From Pseudomonas sp. R28(2017) (lineage in GTDB: Bacteria; Pseudomonadota; Gammaproteobacteria; Pseudomonadales; Pseudomonadaceae), in assembly GCF_002112505.1 (NCBI RefSeq), contig NZ_NEHW01000018.1, positions 51,329 to 115,328 of the forward strand: a DNA stretch of 64,000 nucleotides, given 5' to 3'. Positions within the stretch are counted from its first letter, which is position 1; every line of letters begins with the position of its first letter. Below, piece by piece: positions 52,737-61,146 of this stretch. The translations under genes and the position numbers were made by a program. The notes under the pieces were generated by a model. That model saw nothing but the letters and a program-made list of their open reading frames with translations, was not told the origin of the DNA and searched no databases.

Positions 52737-53501
52737 ATGACTGCCTTCTACCTCAAGTTTCTCATCACCCCCACGCTCATGCTGGCCATCTCGCTGGCAG
52801 CCAAGCGCTGGGGTACGCAAATCGGCGGCCTGCTCTCCGGGCTGCCGGTCACTTCAGCCCTGGTCGTGCTGTTTCTCAGCCTCGAACAAGGCCCGGGCTT
52901 TGCCCTCAAGGCCGTGCCTGGGGCATTGGCCGGCCTGGCGGCGGTCCAGGCGACCTACCTGTTCTACTACCTGGTGACGCGGCGGATCGGAGCGTTGCCT
53001 GGCTGCATCGCCGCGCTGGCGGTGTATGCCGCCACGGCGGCACTGATGAGCAAGCTTGGCTGGGTGGCGTTGTCGGTGGCGGTGACGCTGGCACTGCTGA
53101 GCCTGATCATCGTGGTCACCTCGCAACCGGCACCCAGCGGCAACGCCGCAGTGGTGCAACTGCCGCGCTGGGTGATCCCGATGCGCATGCTCACGGCCAC
53201 CGCGCTGCTGGTGGCGATCACCGCGAGCGCCGAGTGGCTGGGGCCGGTGGCCAGCGGCCTGCTGGCGCCGATACCGGTGATCGCCTGGCCGCTGGCGGTG
53301 TTCGCCCATGTTCAGGGGGGGCACCACGAGCTGGGGGCGATCGTGCGCGGCAATGCCATTGGTGCGGTGGGCGTACTGGGCTTCTACCTGGCGGTCAAGA
53401 GCACCATCGCGCAATGGGGCAGCGTGCCGTCCATTGCCGCCGCCGTGGTGCTGGCCGTGGTCGCCACCTTCGCCCTGGCCAAGCTGCTGGACCGTCGCTG
53501 A
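52737..53501 (+). CDS. Polytopic inner-membrane protein of unknown function
   Basis: A 254-aa protein made almost entirely of hydrophobic helices (about eight), beginning FYLKFLITPTLMLAISLAAK and with GGLLSGLPVTSALVVLFLSL near residue 30. The internal resemblance of the SGLPVTSALV and GLLAPIPVIAWPLAVF segments hints at two inverted or duplicated halves. I cannot name a family. It is monocistronic and separated from the bufferin genes by 206 bp. Confidence 0.78.
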   Translation: MTAFYLKFLITPTLMLAISLAAKRWGTQIGGLLSGLPVTSALVVLFLSLEQGPGFALKAVPGALAGLAAVQATYLFYYLVTRRIGALPGCIAALAVYAATAALMSKLGWVALSVAVTLALLSLIIVVTSQPAPSGNAAVVQLPRWVIPMRMLTATALLVAITASAEWLGPVASGLLAPIPVIAWPLAVFAHVQGGHHELGAIVRGNAIGAVGVLGFYLAVKSTIAQWGSVPSIAAAVVLAVVATFALAKLLDRR

Positions 53502-53525
53502 CAGCTGCACCCCAGGCCAGCGCGT

Positions 53526-53601
53526 GTATCGCTTTGTATCAATGCGCCTGCCACAGCTACTCGCTTACAAATCCTTCGCTCTGCTGATACGCCCGGGATA
53601 C
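53526..53601 (+). promoter_or_regulatory. Paired GTATC/GATAC motifs upstream of the bufferin operon
   Basis: Two GTATC words (53526 and 53536) and two GATAC words (53586 and 53597) form an inverted arrangement about 110-180 bp before the precursor ATG. The even spacing suggests a dimeric regulator or an unusual promoter, but no -35/-10 pair is certain. Bufferin genes elsewhere are often under ECF sigma factors and metals; no such factor is encoded here. Confidence 0.25.
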
Positions 53602-53707
53602 ATGCCTGGGGCCAAATGAGCCAGCCCGAACGAACACGCCCTACGGCCTGCGTTCCCTGGCTCTTTCGCCCTTGAGGCATGACCGTACGACTATCAGGAG
53701 AAACACC

Positions 53708-54235
53708 ATGTCCCGTATCCAGTTCCCCAACAAGACCCGTCTCGGCCTGCTCGGTATCGCCCTGGTAGGGGGCATCAACCTGACTTCCTCGGCCTTTGCC
53801 GTCGAAGCACTGCCACAAGGCTACCAGCTGGCGGCTGCGGAAAAGGCCGGGGAGGGCAAGTGTGGCGAAGGCAAGTGCGGCGCCAGCGGTGCCAAGGCCA
53901 AAGCCACCCAGGCCGAAGGCAAGTGCGGCGAGGGCAAGTGCGGCGCCAGCGGTGCCAAGGCCAAGGCCACCCAGGCCGAAGGCAAATGCGGTGAGGGCAA
54001 ATGTGGCGATGCATCGTTCGCCCGTACCGACGCCGACCATGACGGGCGTGTTTCCCGCGCCGAACTGCTGGCGGTCGCCCCAGGCGCTGGCGCCGAGTTC
54101 GATGCGATCGACGCCAACCACGACGGCTACCTTTCCGAGGCCGAGGTCTACCAGTTCCGCAAGCACCAGTTCGACGCCAATGGCAATCCATTCCCGACCG
54201 ACCTGTACAGCAAGCTGAGCCAGGCGAAGAACTGA
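53708..54235 (+). CDS. bufA: MNIO-modified RiPP precursor (bufferin/HvfA-like) fused to EF-hands
   Basis: A 175-aa precursor. Residues 1-31 are a long signal peptide (cleavage about AFA-V). Residues 49-100 hold three EGKCGEGKCG blocks joined by two identical ASGAKAKATQA linkers, giving six Cys (52, 57, 73, 78, 94, 99). EGKCG is the motif whose Cys is converted by MNIO enzymes to an oxazolone-thioamide copper ligand in HvfA. Two perfect 12-residue EF-hand loops follow (Asp108-Glu119, Asp135-Glu146). The mature product should be a periplasmic copper- and calcium-binding peptide-protein. It leads the operon with the maturase and partner genes. ATG 53708 has CAGGAG. Confidence 0.9.
   Translation: MSRIQFPNKTRLGLLGIALVGGINLTSSAFAVEALPQGYQLAAAEKAGEGKCGEGKCGASGAKAKATQAEGKCGEGKCGASGAKAKATQAEGKCGEGKCGDASFARTDADHDGRVSRAELLAVAPGAGAEFDAIDANHDGYLSEAEVYQFRKHQFDANGNPFPTDLYSKLSQAKN
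53852..54007 (+). repeat. EGKCG repeat array within bufA (63-nt units)
   Basis: Two full 63-nt units (each two EGKCG plus an 11-residue linker) and a final EGKCGEGKCG. The linkers are almost identical at DNA level, so the array may expand or shrink by slippage and differ between strains. Confidence 0.93.
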
Positions 54236-54298
54236 CCCTCGGCGGCCTCCTCCCCAGGCACAGGCCGGGGAGGGCGCCGCAGCACAAGGAGCATGCCG

Positions 54299-55144
54299 AT
54301 GAACCTTTCTTCTACCCTGCAGGGCGCGGGCCTGGGCTTGCGCCGTGCGCTGCTGCCCGAACTGCTGAACATGGACGCCGGCGCCGTCGACTTTCTCGAA
54401 TGTGCCCCGGACAACTGGATCGGTGTCGGCGGTGCCTTCGGCGAAGGCCTGGCGCAGCTGGCCGAGCGCTATCCGCTGGCCTGCCATGGCCTGTCGCTGT
54501 CGCTGGGTGGCCCGGCACCACTGGACCATGGCTTTCTGCGCCAGATCCGCGCATTTCTCGACCGTCACCAGGTACCGCTGTTCAGTGAGCACCTGAGCTA
54601 CTGCGCCGATGACGGCCATCTGTACGACCTTATACCGCTGCCATTCACCGACGAGGCCGTACGCCATACTGCCCGGCGCATTGCTGAAGTCCAGGATGCC
54701 CTCGGCCGGCGCATTGCGGTGGAGAACATCTCGTATTACGCCGCGCCGTATCAGGCGATGAGCGAAATCGAGTTTCTTCAGGCGGTGTTGAGCGAGGCTG
54801 ACTGCGACCTGCTGCTGGACATCAACAACATCGTGGTCAATGCCTGCAACCATCGCTACGACGCTGCCCGGTTTCTGGCCCAGGTGCCGGCCGAGCGGGT
54901 GGTCTGCCTGCATGTTGCCGGGCACTATGACGAAGCCCCGGACCTGAAGATCGACACCCACGGCGCCAGCGTCAAGGCCGATGTCTGGGGCCTGCTGGCC
55001 AGCGCCTATCAGCACCTGGGGCCGGTACCGACCTTGCTCGAACGCGACTTCAACCTGCCACCGCTGGCCGAACTGCTGGCCGAGGTGCAACACATCCGCA
55101 GCCTGCAACCCACGGCGCCGGCCCTGGCGGTGCGCCATGGCTGA
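54299..55144 (+). CDS. bufB: MNIO (DUF692) RiPP maturase
   Basis: A 281-aa TIM-barrel multinuclear non-haem iron oxidase (DUF692/HvfB/BufB). Metal-ligand segments in order are LACHGLSLSLGG, LFSEHLSYC, RIAVENISYYA, LLLDINNIVVNACNHRYDA and VCLHVAGHYDE. It oxidises Cys side chains of the precursor, using O2. Two ATGs are six bases apart; the second (54299) has the proper seven-base distance from AGGAG. It lies 63 bp after bufA and overlaps the partner gene by eight bases. Confidence 0.93.
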   Translation: MNLSSTLQGAGLGLRRALLPELLNMDAGAVDFLECAPDNWIGVGGAFGEGLAQLAERYPLACHGLSLSLGGPAPLDHGFLRQIRAFLDRHQVPLFSEHLSYCADDGHLYDLIPLPFTDEAVRHTARRIAEVQDALGRRIAVENISYYAAPYQAMSEIEFLQAVLSEADCDLLLDINNIVVNACNHRYDAARFLAQVPAERVVCLHVAGHYDEAPDLKIDTHGASVKADVWGLLASAYQHLGPVPTLLERDFNLPPLAELLAEVQHIRSLQPTAPALAVRHG

Positions 55145-55874
55145 CGCGCTGCGTGAACAGCAACTGCGCATGGCCGGCCATATCCGCGATCCGCAGGCCA
55201 ATCCGCCGCCGCCCGGCATCGAAGCACGGCGCCTGGCGGTTTACCGGCAACTGTTCTTCGGCAACCTGCAGTCGCTGCTGGCCGGTAGCTTCCCAGTGCT
55301 GCATGCCAGCCTGGCCGCCGAACACTGGCTGGGGTTATGCGAAGACTTCTATGCCAACCATCGCTGCCAGACGCCGCTGTTCACCGAAGTGGGCGGCGAG
55401 TGGGTCGCGTACCTGCAAGGGCGTACCGACCAGCCCGACTGGGTCGCCGAACTGGCCCATTACGAATGGATCGAGACCGCATTGTTGCTGAGCGATGCCG
55501 GCGCACCTGAACATGACCCTGAAGGTGATCTGCTCGATGGCATCCCGGTGCTGTCCAGCCTCGCCGTACCGCTGGCCTATGCCTGGCCGGTCAGCCACAT
55601 CGGGCCGGCGCATTTGCCGAGCGAGGCACCCGCCGAGCCGACCTTGCTGTTGGCCCACCGGGGTGCCGACCACAAAGTAACCTTCTCGCGCCTTGCGCCG
55701 CTGGCCCATGCCCTGTTGCTGTCGTTGCAGGAACAGCCATTGAGCGGGCGCGAGCACCTGGCGGCGCTGGCCGAGGCTGCCGGCGTCGCAGCCAGCGCCA
55801 TCGAGGCCCAGGGCCTTGCGCTACTGCACACGCTCAAAGCCCAGGGCGTGGTACTCGGCACCCGCCGCGGCTAG
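55137..55874 (+). CDS. bufC: DUF2063 partner protein (BufC/HvfC-like)
   Basis: A 245-aa protein with the DUF2063 N-terminal domain (LREQQLRMAGHIRDPQ, RRLAVYRQLFFGNLQSLLAGSFPVLH) and a C-terminal winged-helix-like part. HvfC/BufC binds the precursor leader and delivers it to the MNIO enzyme. ATG 55137 lies eight bases inside bufB. The stop overlaps the convergent TetR stop by two bases. No DoxX-type membrane gene, common in such operons, follows. Confidence 0.92.
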   Translation: MADALREQQLRMAGHIRDPQANPPPPGIEARRLAVYRQLFFGNLQSLLAGSFPVLHASLAAEHWLGLCEDFYANHRCQTPLFTEVGGEWVAYLQGRTDQPDWVAELAHYEWIETALLLSDAGAPEHDPEGDLLDGIPVLSSLAVPLAYAWPVSHIGPAHLPSEAPAEPTLLLAHRGADHKVTFSRLAPLAHALLLSLQEQPLSGREHLAALAEAAGVAASAIEAQGLALLHTLKAQGVVLGTRRG

Positions 55875-56500
55875 GCCGGCGCCAGGCCATTGAGCAGCAA
55901 GCGCAACGACGAATCCGCTGCCGCCTGGTAGTCGATACGTTGCCCGGCCTGGCTGGGGGCGTGCCAGCCCAGCCCGAGGCAGGACTGGGCGATGGCCCAC
56001 ACCGAGGGCAACACATGCTCCGGGTTCACTGGCGCCAGCTTGCCGCTGCTGATCCACTGGCGCACCTGCGCGGTGTTGTCCCGGGCCTGCTGCGCCCAGT
56101 GCTCGAGAAAGTTGCCGGGAATACGCTGGCCACCTTCCTTCAGTTCTTGCAGCAGTACCTTGGAGGCGAACGGTCGGCGCTCGAACAGGCTGATCAGCGC
56201 CGTGACCGTGCGGCTCAACGCCTGCAGTGGTTCGTCCTCGCCGGTGAACGGTGCGCAGGCCTGCAGGTAGCAGGGGGCGATGTCTTCCAGCACCTGGCTG
56301 TAGATGTTGGCCTTGGACTTGAAGTAGTAGAGCACGTTGGAGCGGGGCAGGCTGGCCAGCGAGGCGATCGCCGAGAGCTTGGTGGCGGCGTAGCCCTGCT
56401 GGGCGAATGCCTCGCCGGCGGCGTCGAGGATGACCCGGCGCACCGGTGCACCCAGGGTGTCCTCGGTGTCTCGCGGCAGTTCGAACGGCATGATGTACAC
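55871..56500 (-). CDS. TetR-family regulator
   Basis: A 209-aa regulator with an N-terminal TetR HTH (RRVILDAAGEAFAQQGYAATKLSAIASLASLPRSNVLYYFKSK) and a helical ligand domain resembling RutR/NemR-like proteins (LQELKEGGQRIPGNFLEHW). The GTG at 56500 has AGGA eight bases upstream; an ATG at 56491 is an alternative. It may act on the LysR/rubredoxin/Rieske genes; it is convergent with the bufferin operon and need not control it. Confidence 0.88.
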   Translation of the reverse strand: MYIMPFELPRDTEDTLGAPVRRVILDAAGEAFAQQGYAATKLSAIASLASLPRSNVLYYFKSKANIYSQVLEDIAPCYLQACAPFTGEDEPLQALSRTVTALISLFERRPFASKVLLQELKEGGQRIPGNFLEHWAQQARDNTAQVRQWISSGKLAPVNPEHVLPSVWAIAQSCLGLGWHAPSQAGQRIDYQAAADSSLRLLLNGLAPA

Positions 56501-56626
56501 GGCAACGGATCCTGGCTGCGCCCAGGTGCGTTTCCCGGGCGCTGAGCAAAATGTGAAGGCGTAATATACAGAAATATACAGCGATAGTTTGCAGGAAAAT
56601 AGTGTGCAGGAAGGTTGCCGAGGCGG

Positions 56627-57604
56627 TCAGGTGATTGCCTTGGCTGCCGTCAGTACCAGCCCGCGCAGCCACTTGGAGGACTGCGCCCGGTGTTTGCGGG
56701 CGTGCCACAGCTGGTAATAGCGCAGCGGTTGCGCGCTGACCGGGAACGGCTCGATACGCACCGGCAGTAGTTCGGCGTAGTGCCTGGCGAAGGCGCGGGT
56801 GGTGGTGAACACCAGGTTGGACTTCACCAGTGCATAGGGCGCCAGGCAGAAGTACGGCAGGGTGGTGGTCACGTGCCGGGCCAGGCCGCTCTTGTCCAGC
56901 TCGGCGCCAATCGTGCCTTGCCCGCAGGCACCGTGGGTCAGCACGTCGAGGTGGTCTGCCTGCAGGTAGGCTTCGCGGCTCAGGCCCCCCGGGGGGACCG
57001 GGTGATCATCGCGCACCAGGCAGACCAGGTCGTCGTCGCACAGGGCCTGCAGGTGCAGGTGCTGCGCAGGGCTGCGCCAGTTGCCGATCACCAGGTCCAG
57101 CGTGCCGTCCTCCAGCCCACGGGTGTAGCCGCCTTCGGCCTGCAGGTGGGTCAGTTCCAGGGTGGCCAGCGGGGCCTGGGCGTGGAAGCGTTCGATGATG
57201 GCCGGCACGAAGAACACGCTGAGGTAGTCCGGCGTGCTGATGCGAAAATGCTGGCGGGTGGTGGCGGGGTCGAAGCGGTCGATCGGGTCCAGCACCTGCT
57301 CGATGCCGGCCAGCGCCTGGGCCAGGGGTTCTATCAGGTGCTCGCCATGGCTGGTCAGCACCATGCGGCTGCCACTGCGCACCAACAGCGGGTCGCCGGT
57401 GAGCTGGCGCAGGCGGCGCAGGGCCACGCTGACGGCTGGCTGGCTTTGGCCGAGGCGTTCGGCGGTGCGCGACACGCTGCATTCGGACAACAAGGTATGC
57501 AGCGTGCGCAGCAGTTGGGTGTCGCAATTGGGCACGGCTTTGGCCACGGCAGCCTCGCAAAGGCCCGGTGCATCTGCGCAATGCCCCGGGCCGGTTCTGG
57601 TCAT
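56627..57604 (-). CDS. LysR-family regulator
   Basis: A 325-aa regulator with HTH at about residues 27-85 (TQLLRTLHTLLSECSVSRTAERLG, QSQPAVSVALRRLRQLTGDPLLVRSG, of the NodD/LinR-like subgroup) and an effector domain with FRISTPDYLSVFFVP, LVIGNWRSP and VHPVPP-like sites. It lies 47 bp downstream of the rubredoxin-reductase gene on the same strand, so it may control the Rieske system. Confidence 0.88.
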   Translation of the reverse strand: MTRTGPGHCADAPGLCEAAVAKAVPNCDTQLLRTLHTLLSECSVSRTAERLGQSQPAVSVALRRLRQLTGDPLLVRSGSRMVLTSHGEHLIEPLAQALAGIEQVLDPIDRFDPATTRQHFRISTPDYLSVFFVPAIIERFHAQAPLATLELTHLQAEGGYTRGLEDGTLDLVIGNWRSPAQHLHLQALCDDDLVCLVRDDHPVPPGGLSREAYLQADHLDVLTHGACGQGTIGAELDKSGLARHVTTTLPYFCLAPYALVKSNLVFTTTRAFARHYAELLPVRIEPFPVSAQPLRYYQLWHARKHRAQSSKWLRGLVLTAAKAIT

Positions 57605-57651
57605 TGTCTCGCTATATACTAAACAATACAGCGAGGCTTGGGCGCAGGCGG

Positions 57652-59013
57652 TTACCTCCAGTCCGGCAAGGCGTTGAGCAGTTCGGCCTTCTCGCCGGTG
57701 GCGGCGCCCATCAGGACAAAACCCTGCAACTGCCGCTGTGGGTCGTGGAAGACCGCACGCACCTTGGCAATGCCCCGGTCGCAGTGGCCCAGCAATTCGG
57801 TCGACCAGGCACCCTGGTCAGCCAATGGCGAAGCCACGACAGTAGGCAGCACGCTGGTTTTCACGGTCACCGGCATGGCCGGGTAGGCAACCGGCGTCCG
57901 CTGGCCGGCCAGGGTGCGCGCCAGGGCACGGGCCTGGAGCATGATCGGCAGCACGTAAGGCAACACCAGCCCATGCACTTCGGCACAGTCGCCCAAGGCG
58001 TAGACATGGCGGGCACTGGTCTGCAGGCAGGCGTCGGTGACGATGCCGCTGGCCACCGCCAGCCCGGCACTGCGCGCCAGTTCCACGCGGGGAGCCAGGC
58101 CAATGGCGCTGAGCACGTAGTCCACTTCCAGCACCTGGTCGTCGGCCATCAGCACCTGCAATGCCGCCCCCTTGCGCTGCACCGCGATGGGCGTGGTACC
58201 CAGCGCCAGCGTCACGCCGAGCGCGGTCAGGGCGCTGGCCATCGCGGCACCGGCAGGCTCCGGCAGCAGCCGGCTCAACGGCCAGCTGGCGCGGTCGACC
58301 AGGGTCACCGCGTGGCCAGCGTGCCCCAGGTCGTTGGCGAACTCGCAGCCAATCAACCCGCCACCGAGGATCGCGACCCGGCTGGCCTGGCCGATCTGCT
58401 GGCGAAAGTGGCGGTAATCGTCCAGGTCGTTGACGGTGATGATTGCCGGCACACCGTCACCGTCGAGCGCCGGGCGCCGAGGGTCCGCGCCCAACGCCAG
58501 CACCAGCGCGCTGTAGCGCTGCGGCTGGCCGGCGACGTACACGCACTGTGCGTGCGTGTCGACGCGGTCCACGCGGCTGCCGGTGATCACCCGGGCGGCC
58601 AGTTGCTCGGCCATCTGCGCGGCGCTGGCAGTGACCAGCTGCTCGGGCAGCCTGCCGCTCTGCAAGGCGTTGGACAGCGCGGGCTTGGAGTAGAACTCGC
58701 CGCCATCGCGGGTGATGATCACGATCGGCAGGTTGGCGTCGAGCTTGCGCAGTTCACGTGCCACGGTATAACCGGCCAGCCCCGAACCGAGGATCACCAC
58801 CGGGTCCGGCGCCTGCGGAGCAAGCGCTTGTGCGGCCTGGGCATCCAGCGGCAGGCGGACCATGTCGAAGTCACCCTTGCCCACGCCGCATTCCGGGCAG
58901 AACCAGTCCTGTGGCACATCCTCCCAGCGGGTGCCCGCGGCGATGCCATCGTCCGGTATTCCCAGCGCTTCGTCATAGATGAAGCCGCATACCAGGCATT
59001 CCCATTTGTACAT
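57652..59013 (-). CDS. Fused rubredoxin - rubredoxin/FAD reductase
   Basis: A 453-aa natural fusion. Residues 1-55 are a rubredoxin (Cys6, Cys9, Cys39, Cys42 in WECLVCGFIYDEA and WFCPECGVG). From about 70 on is an NAD(P)H:FAD reductase (VVILGSGLAGYTVARELRK, VAILGGGLIGCEFANDL, VYALGDCAEVHG). It should pass electrons from NAD(P)H through FAD and its own Fe(Cys)4 site to an oxygenase. It is 28 bp after the Rieske gene, its probable acceptor. ATG 59013 has GAGGAG nine bases upstream. Confidence 0.93.
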   Translation of the reverse strand: MYKWECLVCGFIYDEALGIPDDGIAAGTRWEDVPQDWFCPECGVGKGDFDMVRLPLDAQAAQALAPQAPDPVVILGSGLAGYTVARELRKLDANLPIVIITRDGGEFYSKPALSNALQSGRLPEQLVTASAAQMAEQLAARVITGSRVDRVDTHAQCVYVAGQPQRYSALVLALGADPRRPALDGDGVPAIITVNDLDDYRHFRQQIGQASRVAILGGGLIGCEFANDLGHAGHAVTLVDRASWPLSRLLPEPAGAAMASALTALGVTLALGTTPIAVQRKGAALQVLMADDQVLEVDYVLSAIGLAPRVELARSAGLAVASGIVTDACLQTSARHVYALGDCAEVHGLVLPYVLPIMLQARALARTLAGQRTPVAYPAMPVTVKTSVLPTVVASPLADQGAWSTELLGHCDRGIAKVRAVFHDPQRQLQGFVLMGAATGEKAELLNALPDWR

Positions 59014-59041
59014 GCTTGATACTCCTCAGGGCGTCTGCCTG

Positions 59042-60097
59042 TCAGCTGGTGAAGGCGCGGCCCAGGCCCAGGGCGCTCAGGGCCCGGCGGTAGGCGGTGG
59101 AGGAACGGTCGGCCGGAATGTGGATTTCCAGCGAAAGGTCCAGCGGCAGGTCTTCGGGGCGGCACAGCTCGACGATGTCGCGGTCCTCCTCGAACACTTG
59201 CTGGTTGAATGCGTACACATCGTCCAGCGGCAGGTGCTGGTCGAAGTTACGGGTGATGGCGCAGAACATCCGGGTCTTGCGCGCCGAGATCGGGCTTGCG
59301 GCGTTGAGGATGACCAGGCGCTGTTCAGGGTCGGGGAAATTCACTGCAAGGCGCGCGGTGAACGGTGCGAACACGTCAAACGTGCGTTTCCACTGGAAAT
59401 CGCTCGGGGCCCGGTGCTGCAGGTGCTTGGGGAAGTTGCTGACACTGCTGACGTATTCGGCGTGCATGCCGTGGGCCGTGAGTTCGGCCCGGTAGGTCGG
59501 CACCACCGGGTTGTCGCGGTCGGCGAAGGCGTCGTGGTGGATCCAGGCGAAGTGGGCGACGTCGATGAAGCCCTCGACCTGGCGCCCGGCCGAGGCGGCG
59601 ATGTCGATCGACGGCGGCAGGATGCGCTGGTAGCTGTCATCGTGCCAGGAGGGCATCTCGGGGAAGGGCGCGTCGCTGCCGGCCATCAGCACCCAGACCA
59701 GCCCGTAGTCCTCGCGGGCGGTGTACATCTGGATGCGGTGGCGTTCGGTGAGGTTGGCGTTGGGTTCCGAGGGGATCCGCGTGCAGCGGCCATCGGTGCC
59801 GAAGTGCAGCCCGTGGTAGGGGCAGATGATGTTCTCGCCCTGCACCCAGCCGCGGCTCAGTGGTGCGCCACGGTGGCTGCAGATATCGCGGGCAGCGTTG
59901 AGCTTGCCAGCGGCGCGGTACAGCACGATGGGCTCATCGAGCAAGGTGACGGCATAGGGCTTGTCGGCCACCTCGGTGCTGAAGGCCACGGGGTGCCAGT
60001 GGTGGGTGAGGATTTCACGGTCGTGGGCGCTGAAGGAACTGGTCTTGGTGATCGGGTTCCAGGTCACGCGCTGACAGGCTGTGGCGGTATCGGGCAT
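59042..60097 (-). CDS. Rieske-type oxygenase, catalytic alpha-type subunit
   Basis: A 351-aa protein with a Rieske [2Fe-2S] site (Cys73-His75 and Cys92-His95 in DICSHRGAPL and IICPYHGLHFG) and a mononuclear iron site (DVAHFAWIHHDAF). The layout resembles VanA, choline/carnitine oxygenase and related O- or N-demethylases. Substrate unknown. ATG 60097 has AAGGAG seven bases upstream. There is no separate ferredoxin reductase; the fused rubredoxin-reductase next door probably supplies electrons. Confidence 0.92.
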   Translation of the reverse strand: MPDTATACQRVTWNPITKTSSFSAHDREILTHHWHPVAFSTEVADKPYAVTLLDEPIVLYRAAGKLNAARDICSHRGAPLSRGWVQGENIICPYHGLHFGTDGRCTRIPSEPNANLTERHRIQMYTAREDYGLVWVLMAGSDAPFPEMPSWHDDSYQRILPPSIDIAASAGRQVEGFIDVAHFAWIHHDAFADRDNPVVPTYRAELTAHGMHAEYVSSVSNFPKHLQHRAPSDFQWKRTFDVFAPFTARLAVNFPDPEQRLVILNAASPISARKTRMFCAITRNFDQHLPLDDVYAFNQQVFEEDRDIVELCRPEDLPLDLSLEIHIPADRSSTAYRRALSALGLGRAFTS

Positions 60098-60209
60098 TTC
60101 GCTTCTCCTTGTTTTCGAACGGCCAGGCCATCCTAGAGAAGCGTTGCCGGCGCGCCCATGGCGCGCCGGGCATGTTGGTCATGTGCGATCGGTTATGACG
60201 CCCAGGGCC

Positions 60210-60605
60210 TCAACGACGATAGTAGCGGCGGTCATCGTAATGGTGGGCGCGGTCGTGATCGTGACGGCGCTCCCATTCATGGCGGCGCTCGGCTTCGCGG
60301 CGGGCCTGCTCGCGGCGCCACTGGGCCCGGCGCCATTCCTCACGGCGGCGGTCTTCATTGCGGTAATGCCAGCGGCCATCGCGCCAGTAGCGGTCGTCAT
60401 CATGGGCGAGCAGCGGCGCCGGCTGGCCATCGGCGATGCTGGCCAGGTTTGGCCAGGGGCTCTGGGCGGCTTTGGCCGGCGCTTGAGCGATGGTTTCAGT
60501 GGCCAGGGCCGCCTGGGTGGCGTGCATCTGCGCCGCGGACGCAGAACCGATGGCCGCCAGGGCGAACAGGCTGGCAAACAGCAGTCTCGGAATAGTGAAC
60601 TTCAT
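60210..60605 (-). CDS. Exported Arg/His-rich protein
   Basis: A 131-aa protein with a signal peptide (MKFTIPRLLFASLFALAAIG, cut about ASA-A) and a C-terminal half strongly rich in Arg, Glu, His and Trp (EERRRAQWRREQAR-type stretches). No known fold. Perhaps a periplasmic RNA-, heparin- or metal-binding tail. Compositional bias makes other frames look open, so support rests on the signal peptide. Confidence 0.65.
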   Translation of the reverse strand: MKFTIPRLLFASLFALAAIGSASAAQMHATQAALATETIAQAPAKAAQSPWPNLASIADGQPAPLLAHDDDRYWRDGRWHYRNEDRRREEWRRAQWRREQARREAERRHEWERRHDHDRAHHYDDRRYYRR

Positions 60606-60774
60606 GAGCCTAGGCAACCCCCGAGGTCGTCGATGAACATGCGGTTGCGCGGCGCTTGGAGGCCGCGCATACCGCTCGCTTGAGCATGTCCAGATAGACC
60701 GGTAAACGGGGAAAAGTTCAAGCCACTCAGCACTTTAATGGTCAACAGTGGCTGTGGCCCAGGCCTGCGCGGCT

Positions 60775-61134
60775 TTACTTGTAGGTCACCGGGCTCGGTG
60801 ACAGTAGCCCGGCGAGGAAGCTGATGACGGTCATCAGCACGGTGAGGATAGTGTCGGACTTGGTCACGGGGGTGGCGAGCGTTGCCTGGTTCACGCCACT
60901 GCCGAGTACCCAGACGGAGTACAGCATGACCACTGCGAAAGACCCGACGATGACGAGCCACAGGCGGTTGGTGGTGGCATCGTTCGGCGGGCGCAGACGT
61001 GGTAGCTGTTGTAATGCCTCCTCCTTGAGTGCCTTGAGTGTGGTTTCCGGGTCGTTTTGTATTTTCTGAAGGGCCTCTGGATCGGAAAGCACATTTTTTA
61101 CCAGCAACTCTGCAGAACGAATTTGACTGTCCAT
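60775..61134 (-). CDS. Small protein with two C-terminal membrane helices
   Basis: A 119-aa protein. The N-terminal 50 residues are charged and helical (SAELLVKNVLSDPEALQKIQ). Two hydrophobic helices follow, about 58-77 (LWLVIVGSFAVVMLYSVWVL) and 94-112. Unrecognised. It is 12 bp after the 118-aa gene on the same strand, so it is the third gene of a small operon. Confidence 0.7.
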   Translation of the reverse strand: MDSQIRSAELLVKNVLSDPEALQKIQNDPETTLKALKEEALQQLPRLRPPNDATTNRLWLVIVGSFAVVMLYSVWVLGSGVNQATLATPVTKSDTILTVLMTVISFLAGLLSPSPVTYK

Positions 61135-61146
61135 GGTTCGGGATCC

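Noticed and set aside
53852..54007. Repeats resembling a small CRISPR-like array
   Set aside because: Units are 63 nt, in frame, with constant linkers and no variable spacers, and lie inside a coding region.
53384..55219. A 611-codon minus-strand open frame opposite the bufferin operon with Gly/Leu/Ala repeats
   Set aside because: It is the antisense image of the EGKCG repeats and of GC-rich coding sequence. It has no ribosome site or domain, and the plus-strand genes are well supported.
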